A stretch of 64,000 nucleotides of DNA from Streptomyces endocoffeicus (GTDB lineage Bacteria > Actinomycetota > Actinomycetes > Streptomycetales > Streptomycetaceae). The position numbers and the translations under genes are program-made. The stretch lies in the NCBI RefSeq assembly GCF_016741935.1, contig NZ_JAERRG010000009.1, positions 342,714 through 406,713 of the forward strand. Direction: 5' to 3'. A model generated the notes under the pieces. It ran no database searches. It was not told the DNA's origin and worked only from the letters and a program-made list of their open reading frames with translations. Below, one piece after another: positions 8,195-16,397 of this stretch (position 1 is its first letter; each line of letters opens with the position of its first letter).

Positions 8195-8700
8195 TCAGTA
8201 CACGAACTAGACTCGATAGGGACACTGATAAGACGCCGACTGATGCCGGCGTACCTCTTGGAGTTCTGCGCACGTCCTCACGGTGTCCCATGTGCGCTCC
8301 AACAGTGCCGCGCTGGCGTCGCACACAGCGCCCTCGGAGGGCTCGTCTGTGCAGGGATACCGGGTGGCGCCTCCCAGGAGACACGACCGGGACATCAATG
8401 GGACGCCGTCTGGACTCGGATGCGGCTCCTTCGGGACGGCGCCGTGACCCCAGGTGTCGCGTAGGTGTCTCGGGTGAGTACTTGCCGCATCGCAGGTGGG
8501 CCTTATAGGCGCAAGCTGCTGGCATCATGCGCGCGGCCGCCCCAGGCGGGGGCACTGCGGTGTCTCGTAGGCGTCCCTGCCGGTACTCGATAGAGACATG
8601 AATGGCACCTCACTCGCGTATCGAATGGGACTTGCATGGGACTCGATAGGGACCCTAGAGTGGGCTTGCGTTGATTCGCATTCGAGAGGAAACGCGAAGG
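8195..8700. repeat. Iterons, candidate plasmid centromere (parC-like)
   Basis: A degenerate unit TCGA-ATRGGGAC recurs upstream of parR: CTCGATAGGGAC at 8212-8223, CTCGATAGAGAC at 8586-8597, TATCGAATGGGAC at 8619-8631 and CTCGATAGGGAC at 8642-8653. CATCAATGGGAC lies at 8393-8404, and an inverted CATGGGAC is near 8285. Type II partition systems place ParR-binding iterons directly upstream of parR-parM, so this is the likely centromere and autoregulatory promoter. No gene is supported from 8022 to 8786. Confidence 0.55.
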
Positions 8701-8786
8701 GCGGTGAGTTCATATGGCAGAGCGAGAGGCATCCGGCGAACGGCCGGCTGAAGTGCAGGAGCGAGTGGCAGGGCGAGGTGAGTGCA

Positions 8787-9257
8787 ATGGCGAATCAGTC
8801 GGGTGAACCTCGGAAGGTCCGCTGGACCGTGCCCGCTGCCGACACCTCGGTGATCGAGTGGCTCAATAAGCAAGCGGACATCTCGCAGTCGCTGCGACTG
8901 CTCATTCGGGAGTCCATTCAGCGCGACGGATACATCGACGTCTACTACAAGCCCGTCGAGCAGCTGCCGCGTCGCGGACGGCCGCCACTGGAGAGCACCG
9001 AGCAGCGCGAGGACGACGAAGCAACAGTCGAGCGCCGTCCGGCCGCCCGGCCGGTTCAGGCGCAGCCACAGCCCGTGGTCACCGACCAGGCCGACGCCGT
9101 CGTCGAGACCACAGCACCAGCGTCAAAAGCCCAGCTCGAGCCGGTTCCCGCACCGGTTGAGACGGCCGAAGATCCCGTGGCAAGCGCCCCCAGCGCACCG
9201 CCGGAGCCGCCGAAGCAGGCATCCATCGACGAAATCATGGCGAGTACTCGGCGCTGA
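8787..9257 (+). CDS. parR: ParR-like partition adaptor
   Basis: 156 aa. The first 60 residues look like a ribbon-helix-helix domain: a beta strand (KVRWTVPAADTSV), then two helices (IEWLNKQADI and QSLRLLIRESIQ). A long Pro/Ala/Glu-rich, probably disordered tail follows and ends in a short amphipathic motif (QASIDEIMAST) that could touch the actin filament, as ParR C-termini do. GGCGAGGTG precedes the ATG. It lies between the iterons and the actin-like gene, the classical order. The call rests mostly on context plus the RHH fold. Confidence 0.75.
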   Translation: MANQSGEPRKVRWTVPAADTSVIEWLNKQADISQSLRLLIRESIQRDGYIDVYYKPVEQLPRRGRPPLESTEQREDDEATVERRPAARPVQAQPQPVVTDQADAVVETTAPASKAQLEPVPAPVETAEDPVASAPSAPPEPPKQASIDEIMASTRR

Positions 9258-9315
9258 ATGACGCGGTGAATTTCATTTTCCAGGCAGACAACACAGACAC
9301 CGAGGGACCGAATTC

Positions 9316-10614
9316 ATGAGCGCCAACAACAACGACATCATTACTCTCACCGGCGGCATCGACGTCGGCAACGGCTACGTCAAGGGCGTCATCCAGAACA
9401 CGAAGCAGGGCATATTCGACGAGATCGATCTGCCCAGCGCGGTCGTCTCGACTTCCCGCACCTCGCCGAAGGTGCCACTCCCCGACGCGGATGCGGCCTC
9501 CGTGCTGGCCGGCGATTTCTACAACCAGATCGACTGCTCGCTCACCACTCACCTGGTGGCGGCGTCGGACCGCCGGATCTTCGGCCGCGCGGCGCTGAGC
9601 GTGCGCGGCTCGAAGTTCACCGAGTTCGAGGTGCTGGGCAAGCACTCCAAAGCCGATCAGGAGTTGAGCAAGGTCCTGGTCCTGGGCGTCTTCGCCGCGA
9701 AGACCCTGCGCGACTACGTCCGCGAGCACGGCAGGCTGCCCGATCACGAGCTGCGCGTGCGGGTGCGCGCCGGCCTGGCGCTGCCGATCTCCGAGTTCGT
9801 CGCGCGTCGTCACGCCTACGCCGCCGAGTTCATCGGTCTGTTGAGCAGCTCCGATCCCGCGGTGCATCTGGTGACGATCAAGAACTTCAGCACCCCGGTC
9901 TCGGTGCGCCTGGAGTTCGTCGACGTCCAGGTGATGGCCGAGGGTGCCTCCGCGCAGTTCGCCATCACCGACAAGGGCGAGCCGCTCGCGAAGGCGCTGC
10001 TGGACGATCTGCGTACCCGTGACGCGTCCCTCGTGGAGGGCGTCTCGGCGTCTGACCTGGTGGCGGTGCAGAACACCATCGGCGTCGACGTCGGCGAAGG
10101 CACTGTGAACTTCCCGGTGTTCACCGATGGGCGGTTCAACCCTGAGGCGGCTGCCACGCTCGACGAGGGCTACGGCACCGCGCTGATGAACGCCATGGAG
10201 CGCATGAGCGAGTCGGACGCCACGCTGCAGTTTTCCTCGCGCAAGCAGCTGGCGGACTTCCTCCACGCAGAGCCTTCGGTGCTGGTGAAGAACCGTCGCC
10301 AGCGCGCCGCCGGCTTCGCCGAGGACGAGGCCGGCTACCTGGTCGACGAGATCGTCTCCTCCTTCGGTGACGTCCTCTCCCAGGCCGGCGCGACGACCGA
10401 GGTCGTCTACGTCTACGGCGGTGGCTCGGGCCCGATCAAGCACCTGCTGCACCCGGCGCTGCTGAAGGCCGCGGGCGATGTGCCCGTGCTCTACCTCGAT
10501 TCGAGCTACTCGCGGCACCTGAACCGCGAAGGCCTGTACCTCGCGGCTCGCTACGTCGAGCAGCAGGCCCTCGCTGCGAAGCCCGCGGGCAAGCGCAGTA
10601 AAGAGGTGGCCTGA
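9316..10614 (+). CDS. parM: ParM-like actin-family ATPase
   Basis: 432 aa. Actin-fold nucleotide motifs are in order: phosphate-1 loop GGIDVGNGYVKG (residues 12-24), phosphate-2 loop GVDVGEGTVNF (about 255-266) and adenosine motif VYVYGGGSGPIK (about 368-380). Plasmid ParM/Alp proteins polymerise with ATP and push plasmid copies apart through ParR bound at the centromere. It follows parR by 58 bases. Its stop overlaps the ATG of the next gene (TGATG), so the Mom-family gene is translationally coupled to it. Confidence 0.92.
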   Translation: MSANNNDIITLTGGIDVGNGYVKGVIQNTKQGIFDEIDLPSAVVSTSRTSPKVPLPDADAASVLAGDFYNQIDCSLTTHLVAASDRRIFGRAALSVRGSKFTEFEVLGKHSKADQELSKVLVLGVFAAKTLRDYVREHGRLPDHELRVRVRAGLALPISEFVARRHAYAAEFIGLLSSSDPAVHLVTIKNFSTPVSVRLEFVDVQVMAEGASAQFAITDKGEPLAKALLDDLRTRDASLVEGVSASDLVAVQNTIGVDVGEGTVNFPVFTDGRFNPEAAATLDEGYGTALMNAMERMSESDATLQFSSRKQLADFLHAEPSVLVKNRRQRAAGFAEDEAGYLVDEIVSSFGDVLSQAGATTEVVYVYGGGSGPIKHLLHPALLKAAGDVPVLYLDSSYSRHLNREGLYLAARYVEQQALAAKPAGKRSKEVA

Positions 10615-11606
10615 TGTGTGAGCCGCTGGAGACTCCTGGAAGAACGCGGCCGGGAGGCCCGTATGGGGAGTGGGGCGACTTCCTCCTCGCAGAGCAACTC
10701 GAACTGCAGCAGCCAGGGTCCAATGCCTGGTGCCAGCGCTGGAACCACCGGCTGCCGACGTGGAGACGGACCCGGGACGGTGGCTTCGACCCGGAGGCCC
10801 ACCGTGTCGTCCGGATCCCGGAGGCTCCGGCGAAGCGCTTCACTGTCGCCCATCACTACAGCGCGAGCTGGCCGGTCGTGCGGCTCGCCTACGGTCTCCA
10901 GCGCGTCGACCAGCCCCCTGGGCCCGACGAGCCGGAAGGCGGCCGTCTGGTCGGGGTGCTCGCCCTCGGGGTCCCGATGAACACCGCCGTCCTCAATGTG
11001 TTCCCAGACCTGACGCCGCTGAAGGAATCGCTTGAGCTCTCGCGTATGTGTCTTTTGGACTCCGTGGCTTCGAACGGCGAATCCTGGGCCTGCGCGAGGG
11101 CATTCCAGGACGCCGCCACCAAGGGAATCCGAGGGATCGTCGCGCACGCCGATCCCGTCCCGCGGGTCAGGATCACGGCTGACGGCCCGTCGTACGTGAT
11201 GCCGGGACACATCGGCCACGTCTACGGCCACGGCCAGGGCTTCGCCTATCTCGGCCGTACCCGCGCCCGGCGTCTGGTCGTACTGCCTGACGCCACCGTG
11301 CTGAACGACCGCGCCGCAGCCAAGGTCCGCCGAGACGAGACCGGTCACGCGGCAGTCGAACGGCGCCTCATCGCACTCGGAGCCACCGCCCGCCGAGCCG
11401 AGGAAGACGGCACGCGCTGGCTTGCTCGGGCGCTCGATGAGGTCGGGACAGCGGCGCTGCACCACGGCGGCTGCCACAAGTACGCGCGAACCATCGGCCC
11501 GCATCGCACACGGCTCCGGCTCGCTGGGCCCACTCTTCCAGCTCCGCGGCACGGATCCCTTCACCCGCACCGTTTACCCCAGAGAAACGAAGGAACTACC
11601 AGATGA
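10614..11606 (+). CDS. Mom-family adenine modification protein
   Basis: 330 aa. It resembles actinobacterial proteins annotated as Mom family, named after phage Mu Mom, a GNAT-like enzyme that converts adenine to N6-methylcarbamoyladenine and blocks restriction. The shared pattern includes VAHHYSASWP, LVGVLALGVPMNTAVL, LELSRMCLLDSVASNGESW, GIVAHADPVPR, MPGHIGHVYGHGQGF and ERRLIALGA. AAGAGGTGG precedes the ATG, which overlaps the parM stop. The last 40 residues read less like the family than another frame (which has DPFTRTVYPRETKEL), so a late frameshift is possible. The substrate base is inferred, not shown. Confidence 0.8.
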   Translation: MCEPLETPGRTRPGGPYGEWGDFLLAEQLELQQPGSNAWCQRWNHRLPTWRRTRDGGFDPEAHRVVRIPEAPAKRFTVAHHYSASWPVVRLAYGLQRVDQPPGPDEPEGGRLVGVLALGVPMNTAVLNVFPDLTPLKESLELSRMCLLDSVASNGESWACARAFQDAATKGIRGIVAHADPVPRVRITADGPSYVMPGHIGHVYGHGQGFAYLGRTRARRLVVLPDATVLNDRAAAKVRRDETGHAAVERRLIALGATARRAEEDGTRWLARALDEVGTAALHHGGCHKYARTIGPHRTRLRLAGPTLPAPRHGSLHPHRLPQRNEGTTR

Positions 11607-12151
11607 GTCACGGCCTCAGCCCTGCCGGCGCGAAGATCCTCGAAACCAACGACGACGGCCTCGTTGCCGGGCACCCCGCAGCGCTCGCCAAGCTGATGTC
11701 CGACGGCCTGGTCGTCCCACACACCGCCGACGGCGGTACCCACTGGATGACCGAGGACGGCTGGGCGGCCCTCGACGCCTGGCGGAAAGAGAACCCGGGC
11801 CGCAGTGCGCTGGCGGACGCCCCGGGCATCCTGCAAAAATTGCCTGGTCGGCAGCACGAGGCGGTGCTCACCGCCGCGCGACGCCCGGACCAGAACATCC
11901 CCGGCCGGGACAACCCAGCCTGCCGCGCCGGCGAGACATGGTTCCGCGGCTCCACCCTGCGGAAGATCGCCGCGATCGGCTACGCCGCCATCCGGTCCGA
12001 GCCGTACGACAAGGGCCAGGCGACGTGGGAGGAGACGGGCCGCCCTCTTTACCTCACGGAGGCCGGGCGGCTCCAAACTCGGGTCCGTGCCGACCGTGGT
12101 CATCCCAGTCCCGCTCCCCGACGTCACCCCGAACAACCGGGTCCGCTGTGA
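11603..12151 (+). CDS. Hypothetical protein, 182 aa
   Basis: The ATG overlaps the end of the Mom-family gene by four bases and has GAAGGAA upstream. The sequence is compact and helical (ILETNDDGLVAG, THWMTEDGWAALDAWR) and resembles a small winged-helix-like fold ending in PLYLTEAGR. The final 30 Arg/Pro-rich residues overlap a second frame and may be run-over after a frameshift. Family not identified. Confidence 0.6.
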   Translation: MSHGLSPAGAKILETNDDGLVAGHPAALAKLMSDGLVVPHTADGGTHWMTEDGWAALDAWRKENPGRSALADAPGILQKLPGRQHEAVLTAARRPDQNIPGRDNPACRAGETWFRGSTLRKIAAIGYAAIRSEPYDKGQATWEETGRPLYLTEAGRLQTRVRADRGHPSPAPRRHPEQPGPL

Positions 12152-12260
12152 GGAGCATTCCGGCGTGCACATCGAGACCGTCCTGTGCCGGTGGCCGCAC
12201 AACGTCACCGCCGACGGGGACTGGCCGCAGGTGGGCCACCCCTACCGCGTGACCGACTAA
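12087..12260 (+). CDS. Small hypothetical protein, 57 aa
   Basis: GTG start; reads PTVVIPVPLPDVTPNNR then CEEHSGVHIETVLCRWPHN. The composition is more protein-like than the overlapping tail of the preceding gene. Two Cys and two His might bind a metal. There is no clear ribosome-binding site, so it may be the true C-terminus of the upstream gene reached by frameshift. Confidence 0.4.
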   Translation: MPTVVIPVPLPDVTPNNRVRCEEHSGVHIETVLCRWPHNVTADGDWPQVGHPYRVTD

Positions 12261-12309
12261 CCAACTCACCCCAATCCAACGGACTGCACGCCATCAAGGA
12301 GAAGCCGCA

Positions 12310-12564
12310 GTGACCATTCCCGGATACCCGAAGCGGGCCGCGCGCTGCAAGCACGGCGACCACCCATTGAGTCAGGACGCTCCCGACACAGCGTGGGTCG
12401 ACGCGTTCGGCGGTCGGGAGTGCCCGGACGCACCCAACCCGGACGATGGCCCGATGCCGCCTCACGAACCCGGCTCAGCCATCCTCTCGCCGCCTGCGTG
12501 GCCCGAGGCCGTGGTGCCTCGCACCGATCTTGAACCGCGCACCCTGCCCTACATGCCCGGTTGA
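12310..12564 (+). CDS. Small hypothetical protein, 84 aa
   Basis: GTG start with AAGGAG nine bases upstream. It contains CKHGDHPLSQDAP and a Pro-rich C-terminus. The stop overlaps a TTG that may start the next frame. Family not recognised. Confidence 0.55.
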   Translation: MTIPGYPKRAARCKHGDHPLSQDAPDTAWVDAFGGRECPDAPNPDDGPMPPHEPGSAILSPPAWPEAVVPRTDLEPRTLPYMPG

Positions 12565-12770
12565 TCTCAGCGGCGATGGTCCTCCATCGCCCCGTGCTCA
12601 TGGCCGACCGCCACCGGTGCTCACCTCGGGTCGGCGACGCGGACGACTCCACCGACTCCACCATGGGCATCCAGCGCGGCCAGTGCGCGCGAGCCCGCGA
12701 TGTGGCCGACGTGCGCGAGGCCTGGTGGAAGAGGGCCGCCGCCCTCCACAACGAGCACGCAGCGCGGTGA
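12561..12770 (+). CDS. Small hypothetical protein, 69 aa
   Basis: The TTG overlaps the previous stop (TTGA); internal ATGs at 12576 and 12600 are alternative starts. It ends with a helix (ADVREAWWKRAAALHNEHA). Its role is unknown. It lies 66 bases before the serine recombinase. Confidence 0.5.
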   Translation: MISAAMVLHRPVLMADRHRCSPRVGDADDSTDSTMGIQRGQCARARDVADVREAWWKRAAALHNEHAAR

Positions 12771-12836
12771 ACGCCCCACCCGGGGGCCGCCAGGCCCCCA
12801 GAGCATCACTGTCCGCTCCGAGTCCGTAGGAACGTC

Positions 12837-14051
12837 ATGATCAACCCGTTCGCCCCGCCCATCGACCTCAGCCACCTGCCGAACTACCGGCAGACCGACG
12901 CGCGTCCCCGTCGCGCGGTGTTCCTCGGCCGTGTCTCCACCAAGGACCGGCAGCTTCCCGCTTCGTCCATCCCGCGGCAGGTCGTCCTCGCCGCCGGACG
13001 CCTCGACCCGGGCGAAGAGTTCATAGCGCACTTCTGGGATGTCGAGTCCGGGATGTTGCCCGCGCACTTGAGGGGCCTGGGACCACGGGAGATGTACGAC
13101 GGGCTCGGCGTGCCAACGCCCCGGGACGGCGGCCTCCAGGACCTTCTCGACCGTGCCGAGCTGATGGGCGTCACCCACATCCTGGCCGAGCGCAACGACC
13201 GCGTGGCCCGCGCCATGCTCACCAGTCTCATGGTGGAGCACGAGCTGGAGCGCCTCGGGGCAGAGGTGGTCTACGCCAATGAGCCGACAGGCGGCACCGA
13301 GTCCGGCCGGCTACGCACCCGCAGGTACGGGCAGGCCGAGGCGGAGATCTACCGCGCGACGATGATCGAGATGTCGATGGGGGGCCAGTTCCAGCATGCA
13401 ATCGGCGGCTGGAACCACGGCTACCCGCCCTACCCCTATGTTGCGGTGGTCGACGAGGACGCCCCGATTCGGGGGCAGGGCCGGTTCGGGGAGATGCGAC
13501 CGAAGAAGAAGCTCGTCCCGCACCCCGACGAGCGCCGGTTCGACGCCGCCCGGGAGCTGTGCCGCCTCCGGCGCGAGGAGCACCTGAAGGGCCCGGACAT
13601 CATCGCGATCCTCAAGGCGGAGCCCGACCGGTACCCGATCGAGGGCGAGTGGACCTACAACAGGGTCGAGGGTCTGGTCGCGAACCCGAAGCTCAGCGGC
13701 TATCAGGTATACAACCGCAAGTCGAGCAGGACCGGCCGCGCCGGGTTCTCGCGGCGCAACCCCATTTCCCAGTGGGTGTGGTCGCCGAAGGTCGTGCACA
13801 AGCCGGTGGTGAGCCTGGAGGAGTGGATGCAGGCCCAGGAGGTCACCGCGGGACTGCGCGCGGGTGTCGAAGGCGGCCCGCTGCTGCGGGTCCGGGCCGC
13901 GGCCTCCAGGCTCGGGCTCACCGTCACCGCGGTCAGCAGCAACGCCACGCACACGCTGTACCGGATCGGGAACCGGCAGATCGCTCTGCCCACCCCGGTG
14001 CCGGACACGCTCGTCCAGCAGGTCATCGAGGACTTGGGGAGCGTGGCGTGA
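12837..14051 (+). CDS. Serine recombinase (resolvase/invertase N-domain)
   Basis: 404 aa. The catalytic N-domain has FLGRVSTKDRQLPASS with the expected nucleophilic Ser, then AERNDRVARAMLTSLMVEHELE carrying conserved arginines. A recombinase-domain-like middle follows (MSMGGQFQHAIGGWNHGYPPY, GWTYNRVEGLVANPKLSGY-type). It is shorter than phage-integrase-size large serine recombinases (450-600 aa) and lacks an obvious zinc ribbon. It may resolve multimers or mobilise the local modification cassette. GGAA precedes the ATG. Confidence 0.85.
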   Translation: MINPFAPPIDLSHLPNYRQTDARPRRAVFLGRVSTKDRQLPASSIPRQVVLAAGRLDPGEEFIAHFWDVESGMLPAHLRGLGPREMYDGLGVPTPRDGGLQDLLDRAELMGVTHILAERNDRVARAMLTSLMVEHELERLGAEVVYANEPTGGTESGRLRTRRYGQAEAEIYRATMIEMSMGGQFQHAIGGWNHGYPPYPYVAVVDEDAPIRGQGRFGEMRPKKKLVPHPDERRFDAARELCRLRREEHLKGPDIIAILKAEPDRYPIEGEWTYNRVEGLVANPKLSGYQVYNRKSSRTGRAGFSRRNPISQWVWSPKVVHKPVVSLEEWMQAQEVTAGLRAGVEGGPLLRVRAAASRLGLTVTAVSSNATHTLYRIGNRQIALPTPVPDTLVQQVIEDLGSVA

Positions 14052-14440
14052 GCGAGATCATCATGGGCCAGGCCCACCGGCGCGGCCGGACCTGGGTGAC
14101 GTACCTTGCCGAGCACGGTGTGTACGCACACGGGCGGACGCTGAGGGCGACGGAGGCGAACGCCGTGGAGGGGCTCGAACTCGTCGGCGTGAGGGCAGAG
14201 GTCACGCTCACCGCGGTGACACCGGAGCTGGAGACGCTCCGGGCCGCCGACGACGCCCGCGAACAGGCCCTGCGCGCTGCGGTGCACTCCCTGGCTCTGC
14301 GGCGTACCACGCGGGGCGACATCGCCCTGGCAACACGGGTACCGGCCCGGCTGGTGAAACAGATCCTCGCCGAGCAGACGAAGAAGGACGGCTCGCCGCC
14401 TCCTGCGGAATCAGCCACGACAGCCGAGGACACCGTATGA
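14048..14440 (+). CDS. Hypothetical protein with HTH-like C-terminus
   Basis: 130 aa. The GTG overlaps the recombinase stop (GTGA), implying coupling. Residues 8-30 read like a strand-rich domain (GRTWVTYLAEHGVYAHGR). The C-terminal half is helical (LRAAVHSLALRRTTRGDIALATRVPARLV), with a turn that could be a helix-turn-helix. It may be a recombination accessory factor, inferred from context only. Confidence 0.6.
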   Translation: MSEIIMGQAHRRGRTWVTYLAEHGVYAHGRTLRATEANAVEGLELVGVRAEVTLTAVTPELETLRAADDAREQALRAAVHSLALRRTTRGDIALATRVPARLVKQILAEQTKKDGSPPPAESATTAEDTV

Positions 14441-14577
14441 CTCACGTACGCCCGTACGGGTTCCTGCGGCCCGCCGCTCAGGGTTCCTGGAACCTGCACG
14501 TCTTTCCTTTCGATCCGGAGGCCCACCGTGTCGTCCGGACCTCCGAGGCTCCGGCCATTGTGGTGCCGAGCGCATGA
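14437..14577 (+). pseudogene. 46-aa frame sharing a Mom N-terminal segment
   Basis: The ATG overlaps the upstream stop. Its C-terminal half, FDPEAHRVVRTSEAPA, matches residues of the Mom-family protein (FDPEAHRVVRIPEAPA). The DNA is nearly identical over about 47 bases (10,785-10,831 against 14,512-14,558). It lacks the catalytic region and looks like the 5' remnant of a second mom-like gene, or a recombination scar. It overlaps the methylase start, so it may still act as a coupling leader. Confidence 0.6.
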
Positions 14578-15332
14578 GCGGCTACCGGGAGATCGTGAAG
14601 TTGCTGGCGGCGAACACCGGCGCGAAGCGGATGAGCGAAGTCTTCGACAACTTCGTCGAGATGGCGGCGCTGGCTCTGCGCAACGCCGTGGACGTCCGCG
14701 GGAGCGAGGCCTGGGCAGCGCGCGAGGCCCAGTACCTCCAGATTGCCGGCCGTTACGACCGCGCCGAGCTGTACCACTTCGCTGAGGCCCTGGAGCTGGT
14801 GACCCTGGAGATGCAGCGCGAACCCTGCGACGTACTCGGCCACCTCTACATGGAGTTGGAGCTCGGCAACGAGCGGTTGGGCCAGTTCTACACGCCCTAC
14901 GACGTCGCCCGGCTGATGGCCCAGATACAGATCGACACGGTGGTCGAGCAGGTGCAGCGGGGTGGCTTCGCCGATGTCTATGAGCCCACCTGCGGCGCGG
15001 GCGCATTCATGGTCGCCCTGTCACAGGCGATGCTCGAGCACGGCCTGAACCCACAGACGCAGCTGCATGTGACGGCAGAGGACATAGCACCGCAGGCCAT
15101 GCACATGATCTACGTCCATCTGACGCTACTGCACATCCCCGCAGTGGTGCGCCGTCGCGACACCCTCACGCTGGAGACGTTCGACGCGTGGCCCACTCCT
15201 GCTCATGTCCTGGGCGGTTGGGGCCGGAAGCTCAGGCTGGCCCAGGCGGTCAATGGATCACGGCGGCTGATCATCACCACGCCTCAGGAGACCACCGAAA
15301 AACCCGCTGATGCTCTGGAGGTGCAACGATGA
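14574..15332 (+). CDS. DNA N6-methylase-like protein (HsdM fold)
   Basis: 252 aa. The pattern LGQFYTPYDVARLMAQI then YEPTCGAGAFMVALSQAM is the SAM-binding motif I of type I-like N6-adenine methylases, followed by HVTAEDIAPQAMHMIYVHLTLLHIP. The family catalytic motif (N/D)PP(Y/F) is not visible, and the protein is far shorter than HsdM (about 500 aa). It may be an inactive or variant methylase, or a SAM-binding partner of the Mom-family protein, whose chemistry also starts from adenine. The ATG overlaps the preceding frame's stop. Confidence 0.75.
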   Translation: MSGYREIVKLLAANTGAKRMSEVFDNFVEMAALALRNAVDVRGSEAWAAREAQYLQIAGRYDRAELYHFAEALELVTLEMQREPCDVLGHLYMELELGNERLGQFYTPYDVARLMAQIQIDTVVEQVQRGGFADVYEPTCGAGAFMVALSQAMLEHGLNPQTQLHVTAEDIAPQAMHMIYVHLTLLHIPAVVRRRDTLTLETFDAWPTPAHVLGGWGRKLRLAQAVNGSRRLIITTPQETTEKPADALEVQR

Positions 15333-15715
15333 TGATCACGCAAGAACGAACCGATTCCTCTGACGTCGAGAGCGACGACGATCCGGCCTGGCGCGGGGCG
15401 GCGGTCTCCGCGCCGATCATCGGGCACGCCCACAGCACGGCCGACGGCCGGAAGCTCATTCGGCACTATGCGCACGAGGCTCTCGCCCTCGCGGATCAGG
15501 AGACGGCAGCCGAGTCGTGCCCGGCGTGCCAGTGCAACGCCCGTCTGCATGCCTCAGGCCTCTGGTCTCCGCCCAGCTTGCGCAGCCTGCTGTGCCCTCA
15601 CCCCAAGCGAAGGAAGAGTCGTCATGTCGTTCGTACTGATCCACGGCGCTACTTGCACCGCCGGTATCTGGGGCCGTCTGATCCCACTGCTCTACGGCGA
15701 CGTACTGGCCGTTGA
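15329..15715 (+). CDS. Hypothetical protein, C-terminus doubtful
   Basis: 128 aa by open frame. GGAGG precedes the ATG by seven bases, and the start overlaps the methylase stop. The first 75 residues are plausible (acidic, then a CPACQC zinc-like pair). The last 50, Arg-rich, overlap the start of the hydrolase gene, so the true gene is probably cut or frameshifted near 15,560. Confidence 0.5.
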   Translation: MMITQERTDSSDVESDDDPAWRGAAVSAPIIGHAHSTADGRKLIRHYAHEALALADQETAAESCPACQCNARLHASGLWSPPSLRSLLCPHPKRRKSRHVVRTDPRRYLHRRYLGPSDPTALRRRTGR

Positions 15716-16397
15716 CCTGCCCGGCCGCGGAACACGAGCCGACACCGACCTGCGTGGCTTGACACTGGAAGGCTGCGCCAAGGCGGTCGCCGAGGACATC
15801 GTCCAGCGTGACCTCACCGACGTCACGCTGGTCGCCCATTCCTTCAGCGGTGTCGTCGCGCCACGGGTAATGGCCCTGCTACCGGAACGCATCCAACAAG
15901 TGGTCCTGCTCGCCGCAGTGGTGCCACCAGATAGGACACCGGTGGCAGAACACATGGACGCCAGGCTGAAAGAGTCACTGGAGAGACGAGCCATCAACGG
16001 CGTCTACACGTTCGGCATCGAGGCGGCAGGGACCCGGCTGTGTACCGATGGCGATGATGACGAGGTCCAGTACGTCCTGGATCATCTCGTGGAAGATGCA
16101 AAGGGGCTGCTGACTGAAAGCGTCGACTTGTCGGGGTACCAGCTTCGTATTCCCCGTGCCTACATACAGCTGGCACATGACTGGTCCTACGCGCCGCGAC
16201 TGCAGGCCGAGTCGGCACAACGCACCAGAGCCAACTGCGTCACCCTCAATGCTGGCCATATGGCGATGGTCACGATCCCGCATCAGATGAAGAGGATGCG
16301 GTTCCCAGTGCGTGACGACGAACCGGTTGCCGTCGGACAGGTCGGGTTCGACCGTCACGTTCTCTCTTCTGCGTTGGTGTGGTCAGTGGGCTGGTAG
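15624..16397 (+). CDS. Alpha/beta hydrolase
   Basis: 257 aa. N-terminal FVLIHGATCTAGIW gives the oxyanion region. VAHSFSGVVAPRV is the nucleophile elbow with Ser, and LNAGHMAMV supplies the catalytic His near residue 215. This matches small alpha/beta hydrolases of the salicylate-esterase/EstC type. AAGGAAG precedes the ATG. The last 25 residues overlap the convergent zinc-protein gene tail to tail by 43 bases, so the native end may be earlier. Unrelated metabolic cargo among DNA-modification genes. Confidence 0.85.
   Translation: MSFVLIHGATCTAGIWGRLIPLLYGDVLAVDLPGRGTRADTDLRGLTLEGCAKAVAEDIVQRDLTDVTLVAHSFSGVVAPRVMALLPERIQQVVLLAAVVPPDRTPVAEHMDARLKESLERRAINGVYTFGIEAAGTRLCTDGDDDEVQYVLDHLVEDAKGLLTESVDLSGYQLRIPRAYIQLAHDWSYAPRLQAESAQRTRANCVTLNAGHMAMVTIPHQMKRMRFPVRDDEPVAVGQVGFDRHVLSSALVWSVGW

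Noticed and set aside
9235..10518. 427-codon minus-strand frame
   Set aside because: Pure antisense of parM, with shadow composition and no ribosome-binding site.
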